This document shows positions 7,964-16,994 of a stretch of DNA of 64,000 bases, piece after piece. The stretch covers positions 406,001-470,000 of the forward strand of contig NZ_AP025627.1 of NCBI RefSeq assembly GCF_022846435.1, in the 5' to 3' direction. The translations under genes and the position numbers were made by a program. The notes beneath the pieces are model-generated. The model made no database searches. It was not told the origin of the DNA and saw nothing but the letters and a program-made list of their open reading frames with translations. Within the stretch, counting starts at the first letter, position 1. Each line of letters opens with the position of its first letter. The DNA is from Parageobacillus sp. KH3-4 (GTDB taxonomy: Bacteria > Bacillota > Bacilli > Bacillales > Anoxybacillaceae).

Positions 7964-9406
7964 GTGAATAAAAAAACAACAGCAATGCTTATGGCTTTAT
8001 CGATGTTAGTTGGCGCCGGTGGCACGTATGCAGGCATGCAGCTTGCGGCGCCTGATGACAATCATGATGTAGCGTTTGTTGCGCCGGATAAAACGTTAAC
8101 GAACAACGATGAGAAAGAACTGAAAAAAGTTGAACAAGCTTACGAACTGATTAAAAACCGCTATGTAGAAAAAGTCGATGACGACAAATTAATTCAAGGC
8201 GCGATCCAAGGAATGATCAGCACGCTGAACGATCCGTATTCTGTTTATATGGACGAAGAAACGACCGAACAATTTAACGAGTCGCTCGATTCTTCATTTG
8301 AAGGAATCGGTGCCGAAGTCAGTATGATTGACGGAAAAGTGACGATTGTCGCACCGATTAAAAACTCGCCGGCGGAAAAAGCGGGATTAAAGCCAAATGA
8401 TCAAATTTTGCGGGTAAATGGCGAAAGTCTCGAGGGGCTTGATTTATATGAAGCTGTGTTGAAAATTCGCGGAAAAAAAGGGACGACGGTGCAATTGGAT
8501 ATTCTTCGCCCCGGCGTCAAAGACGTGATTAAAGTAAAAGTCGTCCGCGATGAAATTCCGATTGAAACGGTGTATGATTCCGTAAAAACGTATAACGGGA
8601 AAAAAGTCGGCTATTTGGAAGTGACGTCATTTTCCGAGAACACAGCGCAAGATTTTAAAAAGAAATTGGCGAAACTGGAGGAAGATCATATCGATGGCTT
8701 AATTATTGACGTGCGCGGCAATCCGGGTGGCTATTTGCAAAGCGTGGAAGAAATTTTAAAACAATTCATTCCGAAAGATAAACCGTACGTGCAAATTGAA
8801 GAGCGCGATGGCGATAAGCAGCGTTTTTATTCCGATTTGACCGTGAAAAAGCCGTACCCGATCGTCGTGTTAATTGACAAAGGTAGCGCGTCTGCTTCGG
8901 AAATTTTGGCTGGCGCGATGAAAGAAGCAGGTGGATACAAACTCGTCGGCGAAACATCGTTCGGAAAAGGAACGGTGCAACAAGCGATTCCGATGGGGGA
9001 CGGCAGCAACATAAAATTAACGCTTTATAAATGGCTGACGCCGGACGGCCATTGGATTCATAAGAAAGGAATTAAGCCGGATGTTGAAGTCAAACAGCCT
9101 GATTACTTCCACGCCAGTCCGCTTCATATCGAAAAAGCACTTTCCTTTGATATGAACAACGAACAAGTGAAAAATGCCCAACAAATGTTGAAAGGGATTG
9201 GATTTGACCCGGGCCGCACCGACGGATACTTCAGCAAAGAAACCGAGTCAGCGGTAAAAGCGTTCCAAAAAGCGAATAAGCTCCCGCCAACCGGAAAAAT
9301 TGATAAAAACACCGCCGACGTATTGCAGGCAAAAGTGATGGATGCGATTCGCAACGAAAACAATGATGTTCAGCTAAAAACGGCGATGAAAGTGTTGTTT
9401 CCATAA
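7964..9406 (+). CDS. ctpB: Carboxy-terminal processing protease CtpB (S41)
   Basis: A 480-residue secreted serine protease. GTG start behind AGGAGGAG. N-terminal signal or anchor (about 1-25), PDZ domain (about 95-175), then the S41 catalytic core with Ser in KGSASASEILAG and Lys in GKGTVQQ. The last 75 residues form a peptidoglycan-binding domain (VKAFQKANKLPPTGKID). In B. subtilis CtpB cleaves SpoIVFA to activate SigK during sporulation and lies in this same neighbourhood. Confidence 0.93.
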   Translation: MNKKTTAMLMALSMLVGAGGTYAGMQLAAPDDNHDVAFVAPDKTLTNNDEKELKKVEQAYELIKNRYVEKVDDDKLIQGAIQGMISTLNDPYSVYMDEETTEQFNESLDSSFEGIGAEVSMIDGKVTIVAPIKNSPAEKAGLKPNDQILRVNGESLEGLDLYEAVLKIRGKKGTTVQLDILRPGVKDVIKVKVVRDEIPIETVYDSVKTYNGKKVGYLEVTSFSENTAQDFKKKLAKLEEDHIDGLIIDVRGNPGGYLQSVEEILKQFIPKDKPYVQIEERDGDKQRFYSDLTVKKPYPIVVLIDKGSASASEILAGAMKEAGGYKLVGETSFGKGTVQQAIPMGDGSNIKLTLYKWLTPDGHWIHKKGIKPDVEVKQPDYFHASPLHIEKALSFDMNNEQVKNAQQMLKGIGFDPGRTDGYFSKETESAVKAFQKANKLPPTGKIDKNTADVLQAKVMDAIRNENNDVQLKTAMKVLFP

Positions 9407-9412
9407 AACGAA

Positions 9413-9444
9413 ACGGGCAGCGCCTTGAGCGTTGCCCGTTTTTT
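9413..9444 (+). terminator. Terminator between ctpB and gtrA (convergent)
   Basis: Stem ACGGGCARCGC/GCGTTGCCCGT with TTTTTT on the plus side and A-rich sequence on the other, so it can work both ways. It touches the gtrA stop codon. Confidence 0.85.
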
Positions 9445-9841
9445 AACGAGAAAATACAAACCGTTTTTGTCCAATATAATTCAAAATCGTATAAAATCCT
9501 GCGCCAAGCAAAAGCGCTGCATCGTTTGCCATGCGGGGAGAAATGACGCCGGCCGTCAGCGCCGCCCAATCAACGAGCTGTTTGCTTAGACGGTACGAAA
9601 AATAGTAGCACACGATCATAACCGCGATAAAGCGGAATGCGCCTTCGATAATGGAGACATTGCTTTGAAACGTAAACGTTCGATTCAATATGTAGCTTAC
9701 GACCGCGCCGATCGCATTGCCGACCAACGTTGCCCACCAATACGAAATGTGGGAGAGATGGTAAAGAAGATACATTATCGATAATCCGACCGCAGTGTGG
9801 ATGATGCCGACAAGCAAAAATCGGAAAAATAGCTGATTCAT
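9443..9841 (-). CDS. GtrA-family membrane protein
   Basis: 132 residues, four hydrophobic helices, GtrA family (FLLVGIIHTAVG at the N-terminus, NRTFTF after helix 3). GtrA proteins are thought to move lipid-linked sugars or modify surface polymers with a GT2 partner. Its ATG overlaps the stop of the GT2 gene (ATGA), so it is translationally coupled as the last gene of a three-gene minus-strand operon. Confidence 0.88.
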   Translation of the reverse strand: MNQLFFRFLLVGIIHTAVGLSIMYLLYHLSHISYWWATLVGNAIGAVVSYILNRTFTFQSNVSIIEGAFRFIAVMIVCYYFSYRLSKQLVDWAALTAGVISPRMANDAALLLGAGFYTILNYIGQKRFVFSR

Positions 9842-10830
9842 AGTCGCACCTTTTCTTTTTTGGAAAATGGCGAAAGCGATGGAGAACGCAACGTTTTTTC
9901 AACCGTAAACCGCGGCCGTCTTTTTACTTCTTGGTAAATTTTCCCGATGTATTCTCCAATAAGGCCGATTCCCATTAGCAACAAGCCGCCGATGAACCAA
10001 ATTGAAATGATGATGGATGTCCAACCCGATTCGGCATGGCCAAGCAATTTGACGGCCAGTGCGTATATGCCGGCGATGCTGCTAAGGAGAAAAGCGAGAA
10101 ATCCAATGAACGTAATGAAGCGAATCGGCGCGATGCTAAAAGAAGTAACTCCATCAAACGCAAACGCCAGCATTTTTTTAAGCGGATATTTCGATTGCCC
10201 AGCAAAACGTTCTTTACGGTCATAAAACACTTCTGTTGACCGAAAGCCAAGCAGCGGCACGATTCCGCGCAAGAAGATGTTTACTTCTGTGTAGCGGCTC
10301 AATTCCTCCAGGGCACGCTTGCTCATTAACCGAAAATCGGCGTGATTGTACACTAATTGAACTCCTAATTTTTGCATGAATCGGTAAAACCATTGTGCGG
10401 TCGCTCTTTTAAACCATGTATCGGTATCGCGACTGCGCCGCACTCCATAAACGATGTCATAGCCTTCATGATATTTCATGACAAATTCACGGATGGCGGA
10501 AACATCGTCTTGCAAATCCGCGTCAATGGAAATGACGCAGTCGGAATCATTTTTTGCCGTTTCCAGTCCAGCGAGCAGCGCTTTTTGGTGGCCAAAGTTG
10601 CGAGACAGCTTAATGCCAGTGACAAACGGGTTTCGTTCGCTTTCTTGTTCAATAAGCTCCCATGTACGGTCACGGCTGCCATCATCGACAAACAATATTT
10701 TGCTTCCGATCGCGATTAAATGCTCCTCCAATAGATTTTCCAAGGCGTTTGTTAACTGTTTGATCGTTTCCGGCAAAACATCCTCTTCGTTATAACAAGG
10801 AACGACGATCGTCAAAATCGGTTTTTGCAT
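9838..10830 (-). CDS. GT2 polyprenyl-phosphate glycosyltransferase (GtrB/Dpm1-like)
   Basis: 330 residues. The N-terminal GT-A domain has VPCYNEEDVLP and DXD in SIDADLQDD, plus the RNFGHQKAL segment of the Dpm1/GtrB group. Two C-terminal transmembrane helices lie at about 230-255 and 265-290, then RRPRFTVEK. It probably transfers a sugar from a nucleotide donor to undecaprenyl phosphate. AGGAGGAG precedes the start. It lies between gtrA and the large membrane protein. B. subtilis CsbB, YkcC and YkoT are relatives. Confidence 0.9.
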   Translation of the reverse strand: MQKPILTIVVPCYNEEDVLPETIKQLTNALENLLEEHLIAIGSKILFVDDGSRDRTWELIEQESERNPFVTGIKLSRNFGHQKALLAGLETAKNDSDCVISIDADLQDDVSAIREFVMKYHEGYDIVYGVRRSRDTDTWFKRATAQWFYRFMQKLGVQLVYNHADFRLMSKRALEELSRYTEVNIFLRGIVPLLGFRSTEVFYDRKERFAGQSKYPLKKMLAFAFDGVTSFSIAPIRFITFIGFLAFLLSSIAGIYALAVKLLGHAESGWTSIIISIWFIGGLLLMGIGLIGEYIGKIYQEVKRRPRFTVEKTLRSPSLSPFSKKEKVRL

Positions 10831-10848
10831 CGTTTTCTCCTCCTTTCT

Positions 10849-12519
10849 TTACTCCACTTCGTATAAATAAATTTTCCAAACGGATTGCGAATCTTCGAAC
10901 GTTCTTAACAATCGAAGGTGAATTTCCTTTGCGTTCATGATTGGGACGGAAGAGAAAATATAGCGTCCTCCCATCTGCTTAAACACTTTCGTATTGATAT
11001 CGAAATGATGAATTTTTTTATGTGACGTTTTGCGGAACATGTAGTGTTTACCGAGCTCGGCTGAGAACAGATAGACGCGATTGCCCCAATGATCAAAGTA
11101 ATCTTTCAGGACAGGGCTTTTATCCAGCTCTTTGGCGATAATTTTGCGAAATTGATGTTTGTAAGACAATGGATAAAAATTGTTATACGTATCGAGGGTG
11201 TAAAACCCGTTATATTGCGCAATCGCCGGATGAAGTCCGACGCTGGCGACGCGATAGGAACTTTGTGGTTTGCCGATATATTGTTTGATTTCGTTAAACA
11301 AATGTTCCGCGTAAAATTCTTTAAACGAAGGCGTCCCGATGAGGCGGTAGCGAATCTCTTCGTTAAAGCCGCCAAGAATCAATAGTTGCAGCGCCAAGAC
11401 GACAGGAACAACGCGCCGCCACCGGATTCCCCGTTTCCAAAGAATTTGCAATGCCAACGCAAAATCTAAATAGATGACCATTGGCCGCAAAAAATGAAAC
11501 CGGGCAAAGTTAAACGTATTTAACAAAGAAAAGCGTTCTTTTAACGGCTGCCATCCTTTGTAAAACCAAAACGCGTACCATGTCGACAAGACAAAATTCA
11601 ACACAAACAAGAAAAGGAATCGCTTTTCGAGCGTTTCGCTTCGTTTCGCCCAAGCGAAAAAGAAAGCGATCCATAAGATAGGCAGAATGACAAACGTATG
11701 CACGGTCATCACATGCGTATGGCCAAGCAAGTAGTTTTTGAACGTAAGCCGCACGCAATGGAAGAAACTGAGCCGCGAAGAAAGAAATTCGTTTCGGCTT
11801 GTTGGTTCTTCGCCAAATACGAGCGAATAAACGAGGCGATATTCAATGGCCAAGAAAATGCCTGTCATCAGCGCGATCGCGCTAAAAAACGGCCAGTTCC
11901 ACCGCTTTTGGACGATGACGTCCCGCAGCCATAGCAGCGCCATTGCGGCAAGAAAGAAGAAAAATCCGAGCACGAAGCTTGCGTAAAACGGCAACAGCAC
12001 AAGAACAAGCCATTCTTTCCATGTCGCTTCGCCTTTTCGGATCGTTAAAAACGCCCATAGCGCCAGCGGCATGCCGAGGGTGCTCAACATCCCCGACGGC
12101 CAAAACGGGGTGAGAGCGAATGCCAATGACGCGCCGACGCGAATGAGATAGGATTCTTTATTTGGAAGGAAATGCCTTTTTAACAATGCGTACATGCCGA
12201 TAAACGCGAAAACGCGGGTGATCGTCTGGCTAAGCGCGTAAGCGACCATCGAGGGAAACAGCGCATGGAGCCAAACGATGCCGCTGAATTCTGTACCGAA
12301 CGCGTTGCGCGGAAGCCCGTTAATTACTTGCGGAATCGTCGCGTTAATCGGGCCGAACAGCTCACCACTTCGCGTCAGCACTTTATACCAAGCGATGTTT
12401 GAATCCATGTTGTCATGTACCCGGATATGCGCGTCTTCTCCTAGTATATAAAGCGGAGAAAGGTAAACAGCTAAAAGAAGCAAAGCGATCCCGATCGCCG
12501 TTCGTTCGTTTCGCTCCAT
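10849..12519 (-). CDS. Large polytopic membrane protein, YkoS-like, probable glycosylation enzyme
   Basis: 556 residues with about ten or more hydrophobic helices up to residue 400 and a soluble C-terminal part. The first loop holds RVHDNMDSNIAWYK, an acidic motif reminiscent of GT-C enzymes that use lipid-linked sugars. The start is ATG 12519 behind AAGGAGGAG; 28 more upstream codons are open but unlikely. First gene of the operon with the GT2 and GtrA genes, the arrangement of three-component lipid-linked glycosylation systems. Similarity to B. subtilis YkoS is from memory, and the substrate is unknown. Confidence 0.65.
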   Translation of the reverse strand: MERNERTAIGIALLLLAVYLSPLYILGEDAHIRVHDNMDSNIAWYKVLTRSGELFGPINATIPQVINGLPRNAFGTEFSGIVWLHALFPSMVAYALSQTITRVFAFIGMYALLKRHFLPNKESYLIRVGASLAFALTPFWPSGMLSTLGMPLALWAFLTIRKGEATWKEWLVLVLLPFYASFVLGFFFFLAAMALLWLRDVIVQKRWNWPFFSAIALMTGIFLAIEYRLVYSLVFGEEPTSRNEFLSSRLSFFHCVRLTFKNYLLGHTHVMTVHTFVILPILWIAFFFAWAKRSETLEKRFLFLFVLNFVLSTWYAFWFYKGWQPLKERFSLLNTFNFARFHFLRPMVIYLDFALALQILWKRGIRWRRVVPVVLALQLLILGGFNEEIRYRLIGTPSFKEFYAEHLFNEIKQYIGKPQSSYRVASVGLHPAIAQYNGFYTLDTYNNFYPLSYKHQFRKIIAKELDKSPVLKDYFDHWGNRVYLFSAELGKHYMFRKTSHKKIHHFDINTKVFKQMGGRYIFSSVPIMNAKEIHLRLLRTFEDSQSVWKIYLYEVE

Positions 12520-12633
12520 TATTGTTCTCCTCCTTTTTGATGGAGCTTCAGTAAAGCACCGTTCATTATAAATAACGACCATTAAAAAATAATAAAAAAT
12601 CAATGAAGAAAATGTAAAGGAATTTTGCCCGCA

Positions 12634-12674
12634 AAAAAACTCCTTTTCTCGAAAAAGAGTAAAGGAGTTTTTTG
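12634..12674. terminator. Bidirectional terminator hairpin
   Basis: AAAACTCCTTT/AAAGGAGTTTT stem with A and T runs on both sides. It follows racA on the minus strand. Confidence 0.75.
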
Positions 12675-12686
12675 AAATAATGAGAA

Positions 12687-13175
12687 TTACGGAAACAAAC
12701 TCATAAAGTGGCCGAGACCGCGGCGTTTCGGTTTTTTCTTGGTTTTTTCCGCTGCGTCCGCTTGTTCTTTATTTGCGTTTTCTTCTAATTTGGCAATGCG
12801 CTGTTCGAGTTTATGAAGATGGGAGGCTAATTCTTCGATTTCTTGACGATGCTGGAGAAGCTGAACGGAAACGACATCGTCGGCTTTTTGATCGAGCCTG
12901 TGTTCGATGTGCTGGAGGCGGGAGGCAAGCTGATTGTAAACGGTGAATAGCGCTTCAGCGGAGAATTGGTTTGGCGGCTCTTGGCTGTCGCGTTGTTCCA
13001 ATGCCGCTCCTTGTTCAAATTTTATTTGTTCCAACAGAGAGACCGCTTCGGCGTCGAATACGTAGTGGCCCGCTTCATTTTTCTTGCATGGGATATGATA
13101 TTTTTTTACCCAGCGCTGAATCGTTTTCGGCGATACTCCAAGGCGTTTCGCGATATTGCTTGTTTTTAATTCCAT
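12687..13175 (-). CDS. racA: RacA-like chromosome-anchoring protein
   Basis: 162 residues. A MerR-like helix-turn-helix occupies residues 5-30 (IAKRLGVSPKTIQRWVKKY), with the family's NEAGHYVF segment at about 38-45. A coiled coil (about 75-145) and a basic tail (KTKKKPKRRG) follow. This matches RacA of Bacillus, which binds centromere-like sites and DivIVA to anchor oriC at the pole during sporulation. Slightly shorter than the B. subtilis protein. It diverges from minJ, another DivIVA-dependent protein. Confidence 0.8.
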   Translation of the reverse strand: MELKTSNIAKRLGVSPKTIQRWVKKYHIPCKKNEAGHYVFDAEAVSLLEQIKFEQGAALEQRDSQEPPNQFSAEALFTVYNQLASRLQHIEHRLDQKADDVVSVQLLQHRQEIEELASHLHKLEQRIAKLEENANKEQADAAEKTKKKPKRRGLGHFMSLFP

Positions 13176-13408
13176 CTACATGATTCCTCCTTTTCCATCT
13201 TGTTTTATATCATTTTCCACCGCGGCGGAAATTCCTTTCTGCTTGACAAAACTAGTGCGGATTCGGCAAAGAAAGTGGTGATGCGGAACAGTTCGGCATC
13301 AAGTGGCAAAAGCTGCTGAAAAAAATATGCGTGCGATCATAGGATTTATGACAGCGATTTGGTAGAATAAAAAATAAAGGGTCGCGAATATAACGAGGTG
13401 GTGGCGGT

Positions 13409-14596
13409 ATGTCCATATGGGTGTTGGAAGCGCTCCGAGGTGTTTTGCGGCTATTTGTGCAGCCGTTGTTTTACTACGGAATAGTGTTGGCGCTTGCCGC
13501 TGGATGGCGGCGTGTAAAACGGGAAAGAAAATATTTTCATATTCGCGTATACAGTCCGTATCATGAAAGCAAGTTTTTTTGGCGAAGCGGCCTCGCTGCT
13601 GGGTTGATTTTATCGCTAGCGACTATCGCTGCCGGCGTCGCGTTGCCGCGTGATGCTGTTTCACTCATTGCACTTGTGACGATCGCGTTTGGATTGACGT
13701 TGCAAATGCGGCTGCTTTCTCCAGCGTATACGGTGGGAACGACGTTGTTGATTGTTAGTTTTCTAGCAAACGATAAAGAAATTTTCCCGGCTTTGAAACG
13801 CTTTTTTCCAGAGCTTGGCGAGACGAATGTGGCGGCGCTCGCGATTTTGCTCGCCTTATTGCTTTTTGTAGAAGCGTGGCTTATTTTACGTAACGGCGCC
13901 ATCGAAACATCTCCGCAGCTAGCGAAAAGCAAGCGCGGCTTTGTCGTTGGGGAGCACTGGTCACAGCGGCTTTGGTTCGTTCCTGTATTGCTTCCGGTGG
14001 CCGGGGAGCTTCCACCGCCATTTTCATGGTGGCCGTTGTTTCCTTGTGACGGGGATTCTTATTCATTGATGCTTGTGCCGTTTTTCATCGGATTTTCCCA
14101 GCGCGTACAAGGGACGCTCCCGAAAACTTCGATTCGTTTCGCCGGCCAAAAAATGATGCTGCTCGCATGGATGGTTAGCTTGTTTGCCATAGGCGGATAT
14201 TGGTATGTGCCGCTTTCAATAGTTGCGGCGGCGCTTGCGTTGATCGGAAGAGAATGGCTTGCTTTCTCCCTGCATCGACAAGACCGCTTGAAGCCTCCGC
14301 ATTTTTCGAAGCGTGAACATGGGCTTGTCATTTTAGGCATTCTTCCACACTCGAAGGCGGAAAAAATGGGGCTGCAAATTGGCGAAGTGATCACGAAAGT
14401 GAACGGGGTGCCGGTAAAAACGGAAACGGAATTTTATGAAGCGTTGCAACGAAACCGGGCATTTTGTAAATTAGAAGTGGTGGACGAAAATGAAGAAGTT
14501 CGTTTCGTCCAAGGAGCGTTATATGAAGACGAACATCATGAGCTTGGTCTGTTGTTTGTCAAAGAGCGGGAAAAATGGGCGTTAGAAGCCGTCTAA
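13409..14596 (+). CDS. minJ: MinJ, polar topological factor for division
   Basis: 395 residues. Multiple transmembrane helices cover about 5-300, and a C-terminal PDZ domain covers about 300-390 (HGLVILGILPHSKAEKMGLQIGE). MinJ bridges DivIVA and MinD to restrict septation. The identification rests on architecture and on position directly upstream of csbA-uvrB, as in B. subtilis (yvjD). ATG start after GAGGTGGTGG. It is followed by csbA after 14 bp. Confidence 0.88.
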   Translation: MSIWVLEALRGVLRLFVQPLFYYGIVLALAAGWRRVKRERKYFHIRVYSPYHESKFFWRSGLAAGLILSLATIAAGVALPRDAVSLIALVTIAFGLTLQMRLLSPAYTVGTTLLIVSFLANDKEIFPALKRFFPELGETNVAALAILLALLLFVEAWLILRNGAIETSPQLAKSKRGFVVGEHWSQRLWFVPVLLPVAGELPPPFSWWPLFPCDGDSYSLMLVPFFIGFSQRVQGTLPKTSIRFAGQKMMLLAWMVSLFAIGGYWYVPLSIVAAALALIGREWLAFSLHRQDRLKPPHFSKREHGLVILGILPHSKAEKMGLQIGEVITKVNGVPVKTETEFYEALQRNRAFCKLEVVDENEEVRFVQGALYEDEHHELGLLFVKEREKWALEAV

Positions 14597-14610
14597 TAAG
14601 GGGATTTCGT

Positions 14611-14832
14611 ATGTGGTTTATTATTGCGTTAATTGTGCCATGTTTGCTTGTGCTGTTATTTACTCGCGTTACGTATAATCATTATATTGGGACGTTGTTG
14701 ACAGTCGCGTTACTCGTCGCTTCCTATTTTAGAGGATACACGGACGAGCTGCATGAAATTTTGGCGGATATCGTATCAACGACGGTTGGGTTTTTGTATG
14801 CGGGAAAAATGGTAAAACAGTTAAAAGAATAA
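14611..14832 (+). CDS. csbA: CsbA, small membrane protein
   Basis: 73 residues, two or three hydrophobic helices, ends GKMVKQLKE. The start is ATG 14611 after AAGGGGATTT; an upstream in-frame ATG overlaps minJ and is unlikely. In B. subtilis CsbA is a SigB-dependent membrane protein of unknown role just upstream of uvrB, as here. Confidence 0.85.
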   Translation: MWFIIALIVPCLLVLLFTRVTYNHYIGTLLTVALLVASYFRGYTDELHEILADIVSTTVGFLYAGKMVKQLKE

Positions 14833-14863
14833 TCGCACGACATACAGTCATGTTTAATCGCGG

Positions 14864-14891
14864 CGAACGGCAAAAATGCCGTTCGTTTTTT
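14864..14891 (+). terminator. Terminator after csbA
   Basis: Stem CGAACGGC/GCCGTTCG followed by TTTTTT. Confidence 0.88.
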
Positions 14892-14918
14892 CATTGGAAG
14901 TCGTTTTCTATTTTGGAA

Positions 14919-14932
14919 CGAATATAAGTTCG
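14919..14932 (+). promoter_or_regulatory. LexA/DinR SOS box upstream of uvrB
   Basis: CGAATATAAGTTCG matches the Gram-positive SOS box CGAAC-N4-GTTCG with one mismatch. It lies 30 bp upstream of a TACAAT (14963-14968) that is the likely -10. uvrBA is LexA-controlled in B. subtilis. Confidence 0.75.
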
Positions 14933-15004
14933 CTTTTTTATGCATCTTTTTTGCTGATGTGCTACAATGAAAATTAAGATGAAACGAAACAGGAGGTCGA
15001 ATCG

Positions 15005-16984
15005 GTGGGAGACCGTTTTGAATTAGTGTCGGCATATAAGCCGCAAGGAGATCAGCCACAAGCGATCGCCAAACTGGTCGAAGGCATTCGCAAAGGCGTA
15101 AAGCACCAAACGCTGTTAGGGGCAACGGGGACAGGAAAGACGTTTACGATTTCGAACGTCATTAAAGAAGTAAACAAACCGACGCTTGTGATTGCCCATA
15201 ATAAAACGTTAGCAGGGCAATTATACAGCGAGTTAAAAGAGTTTTTTCCGAACAATGCAGTTGAATATTTTGTCAGCTACTACGATTATTACCAGCCGGA
15301 GGCGTATGTGCCGCAGACGGATACGTATATTGAAAAAGACGCAAAGATTAACGACGAAATTGACAAGCTGCGGCACTCGGCGACATCGGCGCTGTTTGAG
15401 CGGCGCGATGTCATTATTGTCGCAAGCGTATCGTGCATTTACGGGTTAGGATCGCCGGAAGAATACCGTGAACTTGTCGTGTCGCTGCGCGTCGGCATGG
15501 AAATCGAGCGCAATGTTTTGCTGCGCCGTCTTGTCGATATCCAATATGAACGGAACGACATTGACTTTCAACGCGGAACGTTCCGGGTTCGCGGAGATGT
15601 CGTTGAGATTTTTCCTGCTTCTCGGGACGAGCATTGTATTCGCGTTGAATTTTTTGGCGATGAAATTGACCGCATTCGCGAAGTCGACGCGCTGACGGGG
15701 GAAATTATCGCGGAACGCGAGCATGTCGCGATTTTTCCGGCTTCCCACTTCGTGACGCGGGAAGAAAAGATGCGCTTAGCGATCGAAAATATTGAAAAAG
15801 AGTTAGAAGAGCGGCTGCGCGAATTGCGGGAACAAGGGAAACTGCTAGAGGCGCAGCGGCTTGAGCAGAGGACGCGCTACGATTTAGAGATGATGAGGGA
15901 AATGGGCTTTTGTTCGGGAATTGAAAACTATTCCCGCCATTTGGCGTTGCGCCCGCCAGGCTCGACGCCGTATACGCTGCTCGATTATTTTCCTGACGAT
16001 TTTTTAATCATCGTGGATGAATCGCATGTGACATTGCCGCAACTCCGCGGTATGTACAACGGAGACCGGGCGAGAAAGCAAGTGCTTGTCGACCATGGCT
16101 TCCGCTTGCCGTCTGCGCTTGATAACCGTCCGTTAACGTTTGAGGAATTTGAGCAAAAAATCAACCAAATTATTTATGTTTCCGCCACTCCTGGTCCGTA
16201 CGAGCTCGAACATAGCCCGGAAGTCGTCGAACAAATTATTCGTCCGACGGGGCTGTTGGATCCGACGATTGACGTCCGCCCGATTGAAGGGCAAATCGAT
16301 GATTTAATCGGGGAAATTCAGGAGCGCGTGAAGCGGAATGAACGGACGCTCGTGACGACGCTGACGAAAAAAATGGCGGAAGATTTAACAGATTACTTGA
16401 AAGAAGTCGGCATTAAAGTCGCGTATTTGCATTCGGAAATTAAAACACTCGAGCGCATTGAAATCATTCGCGATTTGCGGCTTGGCAAATACGATGTGCT
16501 TGTTGGAATCAACTTGTTGCGGGAAGGGCTGGATATTCCAGAAGTATCGCTTGTCGCCATTTTGGATGCGGATAAAGAGGGATTTTTGCGCTCGGAACGT
16601 TCACTGATCCAAACGATCGGCCGCGCTGCAAGAAACGCGAATGGCCATGTCATTATGTACGCCGATACGATTACGAAATCGATGGAAATTGCGATTAATG
16701 AAACAAAACGGCGCCGTGCGATTCAAGAGGCGTATAACCGTGAGCACGGCATTGTGCCGCAGACGGTGAAGAAAGAAATCCGCGATGTCATCCGCGCGAC
16801 GTATGCGGCGGAAGAAAAAGAAACATACGATGCAAAGCCGTCTTACGGCAAAATGACGAAGAAAGAACGGGAAAAGCTGATCGCCGATTTGGAAAAAGAA
16901 ATGAAAGAGGCGGCAAAGGCGCTCGATTTCGAGCGGGCTGCCCAATTACGCGATATTATTTTCGAGTTAAAAGCGGAAGGATGA
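15005..16984 (+). CDS. uvrB: Excinuclease ABC subunit B
   Basis: 659-residue damage-verification helicase of nucleotide excision repair. GTG start behind AGGAGG. Walker A GATGTGKT is near residue 40, the beta-hairpin [12 protein letters not shown] near 92-103, DESH near 340, helicase motif [11 protein letters not shown] near 540, and the UvrC-interacting UVR domain in the last 35 residues. uvrA follows after 10 bp, so the two form an operon under the LexA box. Confidence 0.98.
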   Translation: MGDRFELVSAYKPQGDQPQAIAKLVEGIRKGVKHQTLLGATGTGKTFTISNVIKEVNKPTLVIAHNKTLAGQLYSELKEFFPNNAVEYFVSYYDYYQPEAYVPQTDTYIEKDAKINDEIDKLRHSATSALFERRDVIIVASVSCIYGLGSPEEYRELVVSLRVGMEIERNVLLRRLVDIQYERNDIDFQRGTFRVRGDVVEIFPASRDEHCIRVEFFGDEIDRIREVDALTGEIIAEREHVAIFPASHFVTREEKMRLAIENIEKELEERLRELREQGKLLEAQRLEQRTRYDLEMMREMGFCSGIENYSRHLALRPPGSTPYTLLDYFPDDFLIIVDESHVTLPQLRGMYNGDRARKQVLVDHGFRLPSALDNRPLTFEEFEQKINQIIYVSATPGPYELEHSPEVVEQIIRPTGLLDPTIDVRPIEGQIDDLIGEIQERVKRNERTLVTTLTKKMAEDLTDYLKEVGIKVAYLHSEIKTLERIEIIRDLRLGKYDVLVGINLLREGLDIPEVSLVAILDADKEGFLRSERSLIQTIGRAARNANGHVIMYADTITKSMEIAINETKRRRAIQEAYNREHGIVPQTVKKEIRDVIRATYAAEEKETYDAKPSYGKMTKKEREKLIADLEKEMKEAAKALDFERAAQLRDIIFELKAEG

Positions 16985-16994
16985 TTGTGAATAT

